This document shows positions 1 to 11,392 of a DNA stretch of 64,000 bases, one piece after another. The translations under genes were made by a program, and so were the position numbers. Numbering within the stretch: the stretch's first letter is position 1; each line of letters opens with the position of its first letter. Below the pieces are notes generated by a model. The model did not search any database. It was not told the origin of the DNA and saw nothing but the letters and a program-made list of their open reading frames with translations. The DNA comes from JADJOM01 sp046327715 (lineage in GTDB: Bacteria; Gemmatimonadota; Gemmatimonadetes; Gemmatimonadales; GWC2-71-9), in NCBI GenBank assembly GCA_046327715.1, contig JAXLXY010000004.1, positions 62,001-126,000 on the forward strand, read 5' to 3'.

Positions 1-1
1 C

Positions 2-393
2 CGCCAGGCGGTGGTGAGCGCCTTCGAGACCCGGTTCAGCGACCTGGCCCGCAAGCTCCAGGTGGAGCTGACCGACGCCTCACCGGAGCGGCGGATGGAC
101 GTGGTGATGCGGGCGCTGGTGGAGGGTGGGTACATGGCGGAGTGGCGGGACGGCGAGGAGGGGCTCCGGCTGACGGAGCACAACTGCGCCATCCGCGCCC
201 TGGCCGAACGCTACCCCGAGATCTGCGCGGCGGAGCGGCGGTTCCTGGAGGAGGTCCTGGCGGCCGCGGTGCACCGTGAGTCGCACATGCTGGAGGGGTG
301 TCCCGCCTGCGAGTACCGGGTGCAGTTCCCGGGCGCGGCGCCCGCACTGACCGTCCTGGAGGGGCCGGCGCGTCCGGCCCGTGAGGAGCAGGC

Positions 394-397
<4 letters not shown>
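2..397 (+). CDS. sufR: SufR-like iron-sulfur transcriptional repressor, C-terminal part
   Basis: C-terminal part of a regulator whose 5' end lies before the window; the frame is open to base 2, so no start is assigned. Counting from the GTG at 11, cysteines lie at 59, 72, 97 and 100: C-x12-C, then a C-x2-C (GCPAC). This spacing matches the cluster-binding C-terminal domain of SufR regulators, which sense Fe-S status and repress suf genes. The winged-helix DNA-binding half is not visible. The gene ends in an ATGA overlap with sufB, so it heads the suf operon. The family call rests on the cysteine pattern and the neighbours. Confidence 0.8.
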
Positions 398-1842
<1,445 letters not shown>

Positions 1843-1894
1843 CGGGCGGGCGCGCGACCGCGCGCCCCGCAGGCCACAGTGCATGGAGAACCGA

Positions 1895-2646
<752 letters not shown>

Positions 2647-2650
<4 letters not shown>

Positions 2651-3957
2651 GCGGCGTGATCCTCCAGGACTACGAGGCCGTGGCCCGGAACGGGGGCCCC
2701 GCCGGCGGCTGGCTGGCCGGCCTCCGGCAGGCGGGGCTCGACCGCTTCCAGGCGGCAGGGTTCCCGAGCAGCCGGGACGAGGACTGGCGCTTCGTGAACC
2801 TGGCGCCGCTGGTGGCCGCGCCGTTCCGCCTGGCCCAGCCCGCGGAGGGCGGGGTCACCCGCGAGGCGCTGGCGCCGTACCTCTACGCCATCCCCGGGGT
2901 CGTCACCCTGGTGTTCGTGAACGGGCGCTACGCGCCGGCGCTGTCGTCGCTGCCGGCGCTGCCGGCCGGCGTCACGGTGCAGCCGCTGGCCGCCGCCCTG
3001 GCCTCCGAGGCCGAGCTGCTGGGCCGGCACCTGGGCCGCTATGCCACGCCGGACGGCAACGGCTTCACCGCGCTCAACACGGCGTTCGTCAAGGACGGCC
3101 TCTTCGTGCGGGTGGCGGCCGGGGTGCAGGCCACCGCGCCGATCCACGCGGTGTTCGTCACCGCCGGCCAGGCGGCCGGGGCGGCCACGCACCCGCGCAG
3201 CTTCATCCTGGTGGAGCGCGGGGCGCGGGTGGCGGTGCTGGAGAGCTACGTGGGCCTCGACGACGCGGCCTACCTCACCAACGCCGTCACCGAGGCGATC
3301 GTCCAGGACGGCGCCACGCTGGAGCACACCAAGATCCAGCGCGAGAGCGAGCGCGCCTACCACGTGGGGACCACCCACATCCGCCACGGGCGGGACAGCC
3401 GCGGGCTCTCCTTCTCGGTGAGCTTCGGCGCCGCCCTGTGCCGCAACAACCTGGACGTGTTCCTCGACGGTCCCGGGGTGGACGCCCACATGCTCGGGCT
3501 CTACATGGGCCGGGACCGGCAGGAGGTGGACAACCACACCAGCCTGCTCCACGCCCACCCGAACTGCGGCACCCGCGAGATCTACAAGGGCATCCTCGAC
3601 GGCCGCTCGCACGGGGTCTTCAACGGCAAGATCTACGTGACGCCGATCGCCCAGAAGACCGACGCCAAGCAGACCAACCGGGCCCTGCTGCTCTCCGACA
3701 CCGCGCGGATCGACACCAAGCCGCAGCTCGAGATCTTCGCCGACGACGTGAAGTGCACCCACGGCGCGACGGTGGGCGCCCTGGACCAGCAGGCGGCCTT
3801 CTACCTGAAGAGCCGCGGCATCGGCGGCGCGCTGGCCCGGAAGATCCTGACCTACGCCTTCGCGGCGGAGGTGCTGGAGGAGATCCCGCACGAGGCGGTC
3901 CGGGCCGCGCTCGAGGCGGTGGTGATGCAGCGGCTCGAGGAGCGGGTGGAGGCCTAG
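2647..3957 (+). CDS. sufD: Fe-S cluster assembly protein SufD
   Basis: 436-residue SufD, partner of SufB in the scaffold; it shares the beta-helix fold and helps iron entry. The C-terminal block with KCTHGATVGALDQQAAFYL and the GRDSRGLSFSVSFG region are typical of the SufB/D superfamily. The GTG start overlaps the sufC stop (GTGA); a second in-frame GTG at 2656 is possible. The frame stays open far upstream through sufC, but that part is a shadow. Seven bases separate it from sufS. Confidence 0.95.
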
Positions 3958-3964
3958 GACGACG

Positions 3965-5233
3965 ATGACCGGGGTGCGGAGCGAGGCGGTGACGGCACAG
4001 GCGGAGGCGGGCCAGCTCGACGTGGCCCGGCTCCGGCACGACTTCCCCGTGCTCCGCGCCCGCATCAACGGCCGGCCCCTGGCCTACCTCGACAACGGCG
4101 CCACCAGCCAGCGGCCCCGCCCGGTGGTCGAGGCCGAGGCCGACTTCGCGCTGCTGGAGAACGCCAACGTCCACCGCGGCGTCCACACCCTGAGCCAGCG
4201 CGCCACCCAGCGCTACGACGCGGTGCGGGAGCAGGTCCGCGGCTTCCTCAATGCCGCCGACGCCGCCGAGATCGTCTTCACCTCCGGGACGACGGCCGCG
4301 CTCAACCTCGTGGCCCAGAGCTACGGGCGATCGGTGCTCCGGGCGGGGGATGAGATCCTGCTGACGGCGATGGAGCACCACTCGAACATCGTGCCGTGGC
4401 AGCTCGTGGCCGAGGCCACCGGCGCCCGGATCCGGGTGCTGCCGGTGACCGACCGCGGCGAACTCGACCTGGCCCGCCTGCCGGACCTGCTGACCGCCCG
4501 CACCCGCCTCGTCGCCGTGGCCCACGTCTCCAATGTGCTCGGCACGGTGAATCCGGTCCGCGCCCTGGCCGACCAGGTGCATGCGGTGGGCGGCGTGCTG
4601 GTGGTCGATGGCGCCCAGGCCGTGCCGCACCTGCCGGTCGACGTGCAGGCGCTCGGGGCCGACTTCTACGTGGCGAGCGCCCACAAGATGTACGGGCCCA
4701 CCGGGGTGGGATTCCTGTACGGCCGGCTGCCGCTGCTCGAGGCGATGCCGCCCTGGCAGGGCGGGGGCGGGATGATCCAGCGGGTGACCTTCGAGCGGAC
4801 CACCTACGCCCCGGTGCCGGCGCGGTTCGAGGCGGGGACGCCCCCCATCAGCCAGGTGATCGGGCTGGGTGCGGCCATCAGCTGGCTCCAGGCGCTCGAC
4901 TGGGCGGCCCTCGAGCGGCACGAGGCCGACCTCCTGGCCTGTGCCACCGAGCGGGTGGCCGCGCTGCCCGGCGCGCGGATCATCGGGACGGCGGCGGAGC
5001 GGGTGGGGGTGCTCTCCTTTGTGCTCGAGGGGATCCACCCGCACGACGTGGGCACCGTCCTCGACCTCCACGGCGTGGCGGTGCGCGCCAGCCACCACTG
5101 CGCCCAGCCCCTGATGGAGCGGTTCGGCGTGCCGGGCACGGTCCGGGCCTCGTTCGCGGTCTACAACACCCGCGGGGAGATCGACCAGCTGGTCGACGGC
5201 CTGCGCGAGGCCCGGAGGGTCTTCGGCGCATGA
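3965..5233 (+). CDS. sufS: cysteine desulfurase SufS (class II)
   Basis: 422-residue PLP enzyme that takes sulfur from cysteine as a persulfide, giving alanine. The PLP lysine is K241 in SAHKMYG, and the persulfide cysteine is C379 in RASHHCAQP. The H-H-S motif (MEHHSN, near 137-141) that stacks on PLP is present. The short loop around C379 is the SufS rather than the NifS/IscS form. The neighbour SufU is the expected sulfur acceptor. It overlaps sufU by 4 bases. Confidence 0.97.
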   Translation: MTGVRSEAVTAQAEAGQLDVARLRHDFPVLRARINGRPLAYLDNGATSQRPRPVVEAEADFALLENANVHRGVHTLSQRATQRYDAVREQVRGFLNAADAAEIVFTSGTTAALNLVAQSYGRSVLRAGDEILLTAMEHHSNIVPWQLVAEATGARIRVLPVTDRGELDLARLPDLLTARTRLVAVAHVSNVLGTVNPVRALADQVHAVGGVLVVDGAQAVPHLPVDVQALGADFYVASAHKMYGPTGVGFLYGRLPLLEAMPPWQGGGGMIQRVTFERTTYAPVPARFEAGTPPISQVIGLGAAISWLQALDWAALERHEADLLACATERVAALPGARIIGTAAERVGVLSFVLEGIHPHDVGTVLDLHGVAVRASHHCAQPLMERFGVPGTVRASFAVYNTRGEIDQLVDGLREARRVFGA

Positions 5234-5685
5234 CCGACGCGAGCGAGCTCTACCAGAGCATCATCCTCGACCACAACCGGGCGCCGCGGAACTACCGTGC
5301 GCTCGAGGCGCCGGATCGCGCCGCCGAGGGGTACAACCCGCTCTGCGGTGACCAGCTCAAGGTCTGGCTCAAGCTCGACGGCGACCGGATCGCCGACGTG
5401 AGCTTCCTCGGTTCCGGGTGCGCCATCTCCAAGGCCTCCGCCTCGCTGATGACCACCGTGGTCAAGGGCAAGACCCTGGCCGAGGCGGGCCGGATCTTCG
5501 AGAGCTTCCACCGGATGGTCACCGGCGCCGGTGGGCCGGCCGACGACCTGCCGGCCAAGCTGGCGGTGTTCGCCGGCGTCCGGGAGTTTCCCGCCCGGGT
5601 GAAGTGCGCCAGCCTCGCGTGGCATGCGCTGAGCAGCGCGCTGCGCACCCAGGCTGGGAGTGAGCCGGCCGGTTCCGATACCTAG
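5230..5685 (+). CDS. sufU: SufU zinc-dependent sulfurtransferase
   Basis: 151-residue NifU/IscU-like protein. Ligands C39, D41, C64 and C126 match the C-D-C-C zinc site of SufU, and the insertion between about 80 and 110 separates SufU from IscU. SufU accepts persulfide sulfur from SufS and hands it to SufBCD. ATG overlaps the sufS stop. No SufE gene is seen, so SufU is probably the only sulfur shuttle here. Confidence 0.95.
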   Translation: MTDASELYQSIILDHNRAPRNYRALEAPDRAAEGYNPLCGDQLKVWLKLDGDRIADVSFLGSGCAISKASASLMTTVVKGKTLAEAGRIFESFHRMVTGAGGPADDLPAKLAVFAGVREFPARVKCASLAWHALSSALRTQAGSEPAGSDT

Positions 5686-5739
5686 CCCGGCGGGCGGGGG
5701 CCTCCCCCCCGGCCGGGACACACTCAAGGAGTGACGATC

Positions 5740-6171
5740 ATGGCGTACGATCCGCGGATGGTGCAGCCGATGCGCGAGGAGATGGTCCGCATGGGCGCCC
5801 GCGAGCTTACCACGGTGGCCGAGGTCGATGCGACGCTGGGCGACCAGAAGGGCACCACCCTGGTGGTGGTCAACTCGGTCTGCGGCTGTGCGGCCGGCGG
5901 CGCCCGGCCGGCGCTGGCGCTGGCCCTCAAGCATGCGGTCCGTCCCCAGCAGGTGGTGACGGTCTTCGCCGGCCAGGACACGGAGGCAACTGCCCGGGCC
6001 CGGCAGTACTTCGCCGATTACGCGCCGAGCAGCCCGTCGATGGCGCTGTTCCGGGATGGCGAGGTCGTGCACTTCGTGCACCGCCACATGATCGAGGGCC
6101 ACGCCCCGGCGGAGATCGCGCGGAGCCTCATGGCCGCCTTCGACAAGTACTGCGCCACCACCGCCGTCTGA
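5740..6171 (+). CDS. bacilliredoxin (BrxA/BrxB, YphP/YqiW family)
   Basis: 143-residue thioredoxin-fold protein with the C-G-C motif at C48-C50 (NSVCGCAAG), the hallmark of bacilliredoxins, which remove bacillithiol from protein cysteines. A GTG at 5731 is in frame, but AAGGAG at 5726-5731 sits 8 bases before the ATG at 5740, which also gives the usual family N terminus (MAYDPRMVQPMREE). It lies 54 bases after sufU, so it may share the suf transcript. Its presence suggests the cell makes bacillithiol or a similar thiol; no biosynthesis genes are in the window. Confidence 0.93.
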   Translation: MAYDPRMVQPMREEMVRMGARELTTVAEVDATLGDQKGTTLVVVNSVCGCAAGGARPALALALKHAVRPQQVVTVFAGQDTEATARARQYFADYAPSSPSMALFRDGEVVHFVHRHMIEGHAPAEIARSLMAAFDKYCATTAV

Positions 6172-6455
6172 TGTCGGGGCACGTCTTCCACCCCGGCCAC
6201 GCGGAGCTCCACGGCATCACCGTGGTGCTCGAGACGACCGGCAGCGCCCTCTACGTGGGGCGGTACCACGAGGAGACCCCGGCCGGCGTCCTGCTCCACG
6301 ACGTGGCCGAGCACCAGGATGGCCCCGGCGCCGCCTCGCGGGAGGAGTTCCTGCGGAAGACCCTCAAGTTCGGGGTCCGGGCCGCCCACAAGCACCTGGT
6401 CGTGCCCAAGGACCAGGTGCAGCGGATCTCCCGTCTGGTGGAGTGGGAGCGCTAA
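6171..6455 (+). CDS. conserved small protein coupled to bacilliredoxin, function unknown
   Basis: 94 residues, soluble, no signal peptide or membrane segment. It has a His-rich N terminus (GHVFHPGHAELHG) and a basic C-terminal half (RKTLKFGVRAAHKHL). I do not recognise a family. The ATG shares a base with the stop of the bacilliredoxin gene (TGATG), so the two are almost certainly translated together. It is the last gene before a strong hairpin. A role in thiol or Fe-S stress is only a guess from position. Confidence 0.75.
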   Translation: MSGHVFHPGHAELHGITVVLETTGSALYVGRYHEETPAGVLLHDVAEHQDGPGAASREEFLRKTLKFGVRAAHKHLVVPKDQVQRISRLVEWER

Positions 6456-6483
6456 CCCCGCCTGCCTGCAACCGCAGATGCCA

Positions 6484-6518
6484 CGAGGGCTGCCGTCCGC
6501 GATGGACGGCAGCCCTCG
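6484..6518. terminator. 15-bp hairpin between convergent genes (bidirectional terminator)
   Basis: Perfect 15-bp inverted repeat, arms 6484-6498 and 6504-6518, with a 5-base loop GCGAT. It lies between the plus-strand suf/brx operon (end 6455) and the minus-strand ferredoxin gene (end 6544), where a shared terminator is expected. No U-run follows on either side, as is common in GC-rich genomes. Confidence 0.8.
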
Positions 6519-6543
6519 GCGCATCATGGAGCCCAGGGAGGGG

Positions 6544-6759
6544 CTAGGGCCAGACCTGCTCGCCCGCGTCGTCGATCAGCGTGATGGCATCCTCGGGACA
6601 CGCCTTGGCGGCCAGCAGGATCCGCTTGTCCTTGGCGCCCTCCGGGTCGAGGATCACGCAGATGTCCTCGTCATCGAGCTCGAACACCTCCGGCGCGAGC
6701 GACACGCACTTGGCGTTGCTCGAGCACAGGTCGCGGTTGACGAGGATCTGGTAGGGCAT
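6544..6759 (-). CDS. ferredoxin, 3Fe-4S-like cysteine pattern
   Basis: 71-residue electron carrier. Cysteines are C12, C18 and C54-P: C-x5-C and a distant C-P. One ligand of the usual C-x2-C-x2-C motif is missing, the pattern of single-cluster [3Fe-4S] ferredoxins of the kind that often serve cytochromes P450. The protein is acidic (FELDDEDIC), as expected. The open frame extends upstream to 6855, but the ATG at 6759 (MPYQILVNRD) gives the normal N terminus. No P450 or reductase gene is nearby. Confidence 0.88.
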   Translation of the reverse strand: MPYQILVNRDLCSSNAKCVSLAPEVFELDDEDICVILDPEGAKDKRILLAAKACPEDAITLIDDAGEQVWP

Positions 6760-6974
6760 CGGCGGTCGGGGTCGGGGGTCGCGGGTGCCACCATATTCAG
6801 CAAACACCCGCCGGGTCGCAAGACGGCACCCCGGCCGGGCACGGGAAGCCGCCAATCCCCGCCTCCCGTCTCCCGATCCCGCAGCTATTCTTTGCAGGCT
6901 GCCCGCCCCACCCCGAAACCCCCTGGTCGGGGGGGGCGTAGGAGGCGGGCCACTCCCCCGAACCCAGGACTGCC

Positions 6975-7925
6975 ATGGCCGTCGCTGTCGTTTCCGTCCA
7001 GCGCGTGACCAAGCGGTACGCCGGACACACCGCGGTCCACGCCCTGTCGCTCGAGGTGCCCGCCGGGGGCATCTTCGGCCTGCTCGGCCCCAACGGTGCC
7101 GGCAAGACCACCACCATCCGGATGCTGCTCAGCATCATCACGCCCGACGAGGGGCAGGTGGTGCTCTTCGGCGGCGGCGGGTCGGGGCGCGAGCTGGCGC
7201 CCCGGATCGGCTACCTGCCCGAGGAGCGCGGACTCTACCCGAAGATGCGGGTGCTCGACCAGCTCGCCTTCCTTGGCGAGGCCAAGGGCCTCTCCCGGTG
7301 GGATGCGCGCAAGCGCGCCAAGGCGTGGCTGGAGCGGCTGGGCATCGACGAGTGGGGCCAGCGGAAGGTCTCCGACCTCTCCAAGGGCATGCAGCAGAAG
7401 GTCCAGTTCGCGGGCGCGCTGCAGCATGAGCCGGAGCTGGTGATCCTCGACGAGCCGTTCAGCGGCCTCGACCCGGTCAACAGCCAGGTCATGCGCGACG
7501 TGGTCGTGGAGGTGGCCCGGAGCGGCCGCAGCGTGCTCTTCTCCACCCACATCATGGAGCACGCCGAGAAGATGTGCGAGCGGGTGGCGATCATCGCCCG
7601 GGGCGAGAAGGTGGTCGACGGCACCCTGGCCGACATCAAGCGGGAGGCCGGGAAGAGCCACGTGGCCCTCAGCTTCACCCGCAACGCCCCGCTGGCCCAG
7701 CAGGTGCTGGGCGACCGGAGCCTGGTGGCCACCGTGGACGACGCCGGCGCCAGCGCGGAGGTGGGGCTGGTGCCGGGGGCCGATCCGGAGCGCCTGCTCA
7801 AGGCCCTGATCGCGGCCGACGTGGGCCTGTCACGCTTCGAGGTCGTGGAGCCGTCGCTGCAGTCCATCTTCATCGCCAAGGTCGGGCCCGAGGCGGCCCA
7901 CCCCGTGGCAAGGCAGGGGGTCTGA
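6975..7925 (+). CDS. ABC transporter ATP-binding protein (NatA-like)
   Basis: 316-residue cytosolic ATPase. Walker A is GPNGAGKTT, the signature region is LSKGMQQKVQ, and Walker B is LVILDEPFSGLDP. The C-terminal about 90 residues form the extra domain typical of NatA-type ABC exporters. The start ATG has AGGA 6 bases upstream. The permease follows after 2 bases. NatA/B exporters move sodium or unknown substrates; the substrate cannot be told here. A CCCCC-TGGT-CGGGGG hairpin lies in the leader near 6921-6936. Confidence 0.92.
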   Translation: MAVAVVSVQRVTKRYAGHTAVHALSLEVPAGGIFGLLGPNGAGKTTTIRMLLSIITPDEGQVVLFGGGGSGRELAPRIGYLPEERGLYPKMRVLDQLAFLGEAKGLSRWDARKRAKAWLERLGIDEWGQRKVSDLSKGMQQKVQFAGALQHEPELVILDEPFSGLDPVNSQVMRDVVVEVARSGRSVLFSTHIMEHAEKMCERVAIIARGEKVVDGTLADIKREAGKSHVALSFTRNAPLAQQVLGDRSLVATVDDAGASAEVGLVPGADPERLLKALIAADVGLSRFEVVEPSLQSIFIAKVGPEAAHPVARQGV

Positions 7926-7927
7926 CC

Positions 7928-9253
7928 ATGGACAAGATCTTCGCGGTGATGCGGCGGGAGTTCATCGAGCGGGTCCGGACCAAGGCCTTCATCATCGGCA
8001 CCGTCATCGTGCCGCTCATGACCCTGGGCTTCGGGTATCTCCCCCAGCTCCTGATGCAGCGGGAGACCCGGCCCCGCAACCTGGTGCTGCTCGACGCCGT
8101 GGGCGGCGCCACCGGGGACAGCGTGGAGTCGGCGCTCCGGGCGGCGACGGTCGGCAAGGACTCGGTCCGGCGGGCCCGGTACGTGGTCACCCGCCTGGAC
8201 GCGGCCGGGCGCATGGAGGCCCTGCGGGACTCGCTGGTGTCGCGGGTGGGGCTCGGCGACAGCGCCACCCCCGGCCCCGATGGCATCGTGGTGCTCACCG
8301 CCCAGGCCATCGACTCCGGCCGGATGGTCTACTACGGCAACAACGTCGCCAGCTTCAGCGACATGAACGCGCTGGAGCGGGCGCTCGAGCCCGCCCTCCG
8401 CTCCCAGCGGCTCCTGCTGCGGAGTGCCGATCCCGCCATCATCGCCGCCGCGGGGATCCGGCTCGACCTGGACACCCGGAAGGTGTCGGACGGCAAGGTG
8501 ACCGGGGAGAGCGGCGAGAGCTCGTTCTGGCTGGCGTACATCACCTCGTTCGTGATGTACCTGTCGCTGGTGATGTACGGGGTGCAGGTCATGGGCGCCG
8601 TCCTGGAGGAGAAGTCCAACCGGATCGTCGAGGTCCTGATCTCCAGCATGACGCCATTCCAGCTGCTGCTCGGCAAGGTGATCGGCGTGGCCGGCGCGGG
8701 GCTGCTGCAGCTCGCCATCTGGGGCGGGGCGGGGTTCTACCTCACCAGCGTCGTGGCCGGGCGCTCCGCCACCGCCGGCATGGACCAGCTGGCCGCCGAC
8801 GGCACGGCGCGCAGCTTCGACCTGCCCACCGTGTCGGTGGAGCTGGTGCTGGTGATCCTGGTGTTCTTCCTGCTCGGGTTCCTGCTCTACTCCGCCCTGT
8901 ATGCCGCCGTCGGGTCCATGTGCACCACCCAGCAGGAAACCCAGCAGGCGGCGCAGCCCGTGACGATCCTCCTGGCGGTGGGCTTCATCTCGCTCTTTGC
9001 GCTCCTCAACGACTCCTCCAGCTCGCTGGCCCGGATCCTGAGCTTCATCCCGTTCTTCGCACCCATGGTCATGCCGGTGCGTTACGCGATTTCCCCGTTG
9101 CCGCTGAGTGAGGTGCTGATCGCGGTGGCGTCCACCCTGGTGGGCATGGTGGCCGTGGTCTGGCTGGCGGGGCGGATCTACCGGGTGGGCATCCTGTCCT
9201 ACGGGAAGAAGCCGAGCTTCAAGGAGCTGTGGCGCTGGGTGCGGACGGCGTGA
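7928..9253 (+). CDS. ABC transporter permease (NatB-like)
   Basis: 441-residue permease partner of the preceding ATPase. It starts with a cytosolic MRREFIERVRTKAF stretch and a first membrane segment near 24-45, followed by a large extracytoplasmic domain (about 45-195). A cluster of membrane helices then follows, with the family motif VLEEKSNRIVEVLISSMTPFQLL. This is the ABC-2 type layout. The upstream continuation of the open frame is a shadow of the ATPase gene. Confidence 0.9.
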   Translation: MDKIFAVMRREFIERVRTKAFIIGTVIVPLMTLGFGYLPQLLMQRETRPRNLVLLDAVGGATGDSVESALRAATVGKDSVRRARYVVTRLDAAGRMEALRDSLVSRVGLGDSATPGPDGIVVLTAQAIDSGRMVYYGNNVASFSDMNALERALEPALRSQRLLLRSADPAIIAAAGIRLDLDTRKVSDGKVTGESGESSFWLAYITSFVMYLSLVMYGVQVMGAVLEEKSNRIVEVLISSMTPFQLLLGKVIGVAGAGLLQLAIWGGAGFYLTSVVAGRSATAGMDQLAADGTARSFDLPTVSVELVLVILVFFLLGFLLYSALYAAVGSMCTTQQETQQAAQPVTILLAVGFISLFALLNDSSSSLARILSFIPFFAPMVMPVRYAISPLPLSEVLIAVASTLVGMVAVVWLAGRIYRVGILSYGKKPSFKELWRWVRTA

Positions 9254-9256
9254 GGG

Positions 9257-9414
9257 GGCGGTTGGGCGATTGGGCGATTGGGCGGTTAGGCGGGTAGGCG
9301 GGTAGGCGGTTAGGCGTTTGGGTGATTGGGAAGGCGGGTGAAGGGGCCGGGCGCCGCCCCTCGCCTGGCTCCCCGAACCGCCCAACCGCCTAACCGCCTA
9401 ACCGCCTAATTACC
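9257..9414. repeat. octamer tandem array with inverted counterpart
   Basis: Nine consecutive 8-bp units of the form GGCGNTTG/GGCGGTTA lie at 9257-9328 (GGCGGTTG, GGCGATTG, GGCGATTG, GGCGGTTA, GGCGGGTA, GGCGGGTA, GGCGGTTA, GGCGTTTG, GGTGATTG). A reverse-complement set (AACCGCCC, then AACCGCCT three times, then AATTACC) lies at 9376-9414. The central part (AGGCG..AGGGG / CCCCTCGCCT) is also complementary, so the whole can fold into one long imperfect hairpin between the exporter and mnmG. It could terminate transcription; this is inference. Confidence 0.9.
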
Positions 9415-9454
9415 TCTCCCATCCTGCAGTACCCCGCGGTAGCTTCGCTGCACC

Positions 9455-11332
9455 ATGCGATACGACGTGATCGTCATTGGCGGGGGCCACGCCGGGACGG
9501 AGGCCGCCGCGGCCTCGGCCCGCACCGGCGCCCGCACCCTCCTGCTCACGCAGAACCTCGAGACCATCGGGCAGATGTCGTGCAATCCCGCCATCGGGGG
9601 GATTGCCAAGGGCACGCTGGTCCGGGAGGTCGACGCCCTCGGCGGAATCATGGGGCGCGCCACCGATCGCGCGATGATCCAGTTCCGCATGCTCAATCGT
9701 TCCAAGGGCCCGGCCGTCTGGTCGCCCCGGGCGCAGTGCGATCGTGGCCTCTACCGCCGCGCGGTGCGAACGCTGCTCGAGGAGCAACCGTCACTCGAGT
9801 TCGCGCAGGGCACGGTGGTGGATGTGCTCGCCTCGAGCGGCGGCGTGCGAGGCGTGCGCACGCGTGAGGGACAGGAATTCGCATGTGCCGCCGTGGTGAT
9901 CACTGCCGGTACCTTCCTTCGCGGCACGATCCACCTGGGGCGAGAGACCCGCATTCCCGCCGGGCGATCGGGTGATGCGCCATCAATTGAATTGTCGCAA
10001 GCCGTTGAACAATATGGGCTTAGCATCGAACGCTTCAAGACTGGCACCCCGCCGCGCATCGACGGGCGGAGCATCGACCTGACGGTCTTCGAGCGCCAGG
10101 ATGGTGAGGTGGCGCCCTACTGGTTCTCGAACCTCGAGCGTCACCCTCGCCTGCCGCAGCTTCCCTGCTATCTCGCCTGGGCCGGCGCCGCGGTACGCAG
10201 TCTGATCGAGGCCCACCTCACGGATTCAGCGCTGTACGGCGGTGAGATCAGTGGTCGTGGTCCCCGCTACTGCCCATCCATCGAGGACAAGATCGTCAAG
10301 TTCCGCGATGCGGAGCGGCACCAGCTCTTCCTCGAGCCTGAGGGTCTCGATACCGCCGAGCTCTATGTGAACGGGCTTTCGACCTCGCTTCCATTTCCGG
10401 TGCAGGAGCGGATGGTGCACGCGGTCCCTGGGCTGGAAGGTGCCCGGATTACCCGGCCGGGCTACGCCATCGAGTACGACTACCTGCCGCCGACCCAGCT
10501 GCACCCGTCGCTCGAGTCTCGCGCGCTTCCCGGACTGTACTTCGCTGGGCAGGTGAACGGCACGACGGGGTACGAGGAGGCGGCGGGGCAGGGGGTGATG
10601 GCGGGCCTCAATGCTGCCCGCGCCACGCGCGGCGAGGCGCCGGTCGTGCTTCGGCGGGATCAGGCGATGATCGGCGTGCTGATCGACGACCTGGTGACCC
10701 GCGGCGTGGACGAACCGTACCGGCTCTTTACCTCCAGGGCAGAGTTTCGCCTGCTCCTGCGGCAGGACAATGCGCTCCGCCGGCTGGCCGAGGTCGGGGA
10801 GTCTACCGGATTGCTCCGGGCCGAGGTGCTCCGGGACATCAACCTGCGGCTTCGGGAGGAGGAGCGGGTGTACGGCCTGGCACGGGACACGGTCATCACG
10901 CCCGCCGTCGCCAACCACCTGGTGGCGCGCAGCGGGTCGGCGGCTCTGCTCGAACCGGCGCGCGTCCGCGAGGTGGCCCGTCGGCCGGGGGTGGGTCTCC
11001 ACGAACTGCTGCAGCTTTGCGGTTGGACCGGCGATCCGGAGGTTGCCGAGTGGGCAGAGATCGAGATCAAGTACGAGGGATACCTGGAGCGCGAGCGGGA
11101 GGGTGCCGAGCGCCTGGCAGCCCTCGAGGAGTTCCTGCTCGACCCGGCGCTCGACTATCCGAGATTTCACTCGCTCTCCACGGAAGCTCGGCACAAGCTG
11201 GCGGCGACTCGACCTGGTACCTTGGGCGCCGCCGGGAGAATTCCTGGGATCTCGCCATCGGACCTGCAGAACCTCGTCATCGAGGTGCAGAAGTGGCGTC
11301 GGCATCGTGAGGTCTGTTCGCCGCCGGCCTAG
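9455..11332 (+). CDS. mnmG: tRNA uridine-5-carboxymethylaminomethyl synthesis enzyme MnmG
   Basis: 625 residues, normal length for MnmG (GidA). With MnmE it installs the 5-carboxymethylaminomethyl group on the wobble uridine of certain tRNAs, using FAD and methylene-tetrahydrofolate. It has an N-terminal FAD-binding motif (VIGGGHAGTEAA), the signature SCNPAIGGIAKG, and the second signature GQVNGTTGYEEAAGQG. Its third-position GC looks lower than in the suf genes, mostly in the first half (9.9-10.4 kb). It is followed by parS and parAB; rsmG, its common neighbour, is absent. Confidence 0.97.
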   Translation: MRYDVIVIGGGHAGTEAAAASARTGARTLLLTQNLETIGQMSCNPAIGGIAKGTLVREVDALGGIMGRATDRAMIQFRMLNRSKGPAVWSPRAQCDRGLYRRAVRTLLEEQPSLEFAQGTVVDVLASSGGVRGVRTREGQEFACAAVVITAGTFLRGTIHLGRETRIPAGRSGDAPSIELSQAVEQYGLSIERFKTGTPPRIDGRSIDLTVFERQDGEVAPYWFSNLERHPRLPQLPCYLAWAGAAVRSLIEAHLTDSALYGGEISGRGPRYCPSIEDKIVKFRDAERHQLFLEPEGLDTAELYVNGLSTSLPFPVQERMVHAVPGLEGARITRPGYAIEYDYLPPTQLHPSLESRALPGLYFAGQVNGTTGYEEAAGQGVMAGLNAARATRGEAPVVLRRDQAMIGVLIDDLVTRGVDEPYRLFTSRAEFRLLLRQDNALRRLAEVGESTGLLRAEVLRDINLRLREEERVYGLARDTVITPAVANHLVARSGSAALLEPARVREVARRPGVGLHELLQLCGWTGDPEVAEWAEIEIKYEGYLEREREGAERLAALEEFLLDPALDYPRFHSLSTEARHKLAATRPGTLGAAGRIPGISPSDLQNLVIEVQKWRRHREVCSPPA

Positions 11333-11338
11333 GCCCCG

Positions 11339-11354
11339 CGTTTCACGTGCAACC
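11339..11354. promoter_or_regulatory. degenerate parS-like site
   Basis: Sequence CGTTTCACGTGCAACC matches 13 of 16 positions of the perfect parS found 54 bases downstream, keeping the TTTCACGTG core. It could be a weaker ParB binding site or chance; the short distance and shared core favour a real second site. Confidence 0.5.
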
Positions 11355-11392
11355 GGCCCGACCCTGGCCCGCCCTCGCCGACGATCCCTCCC

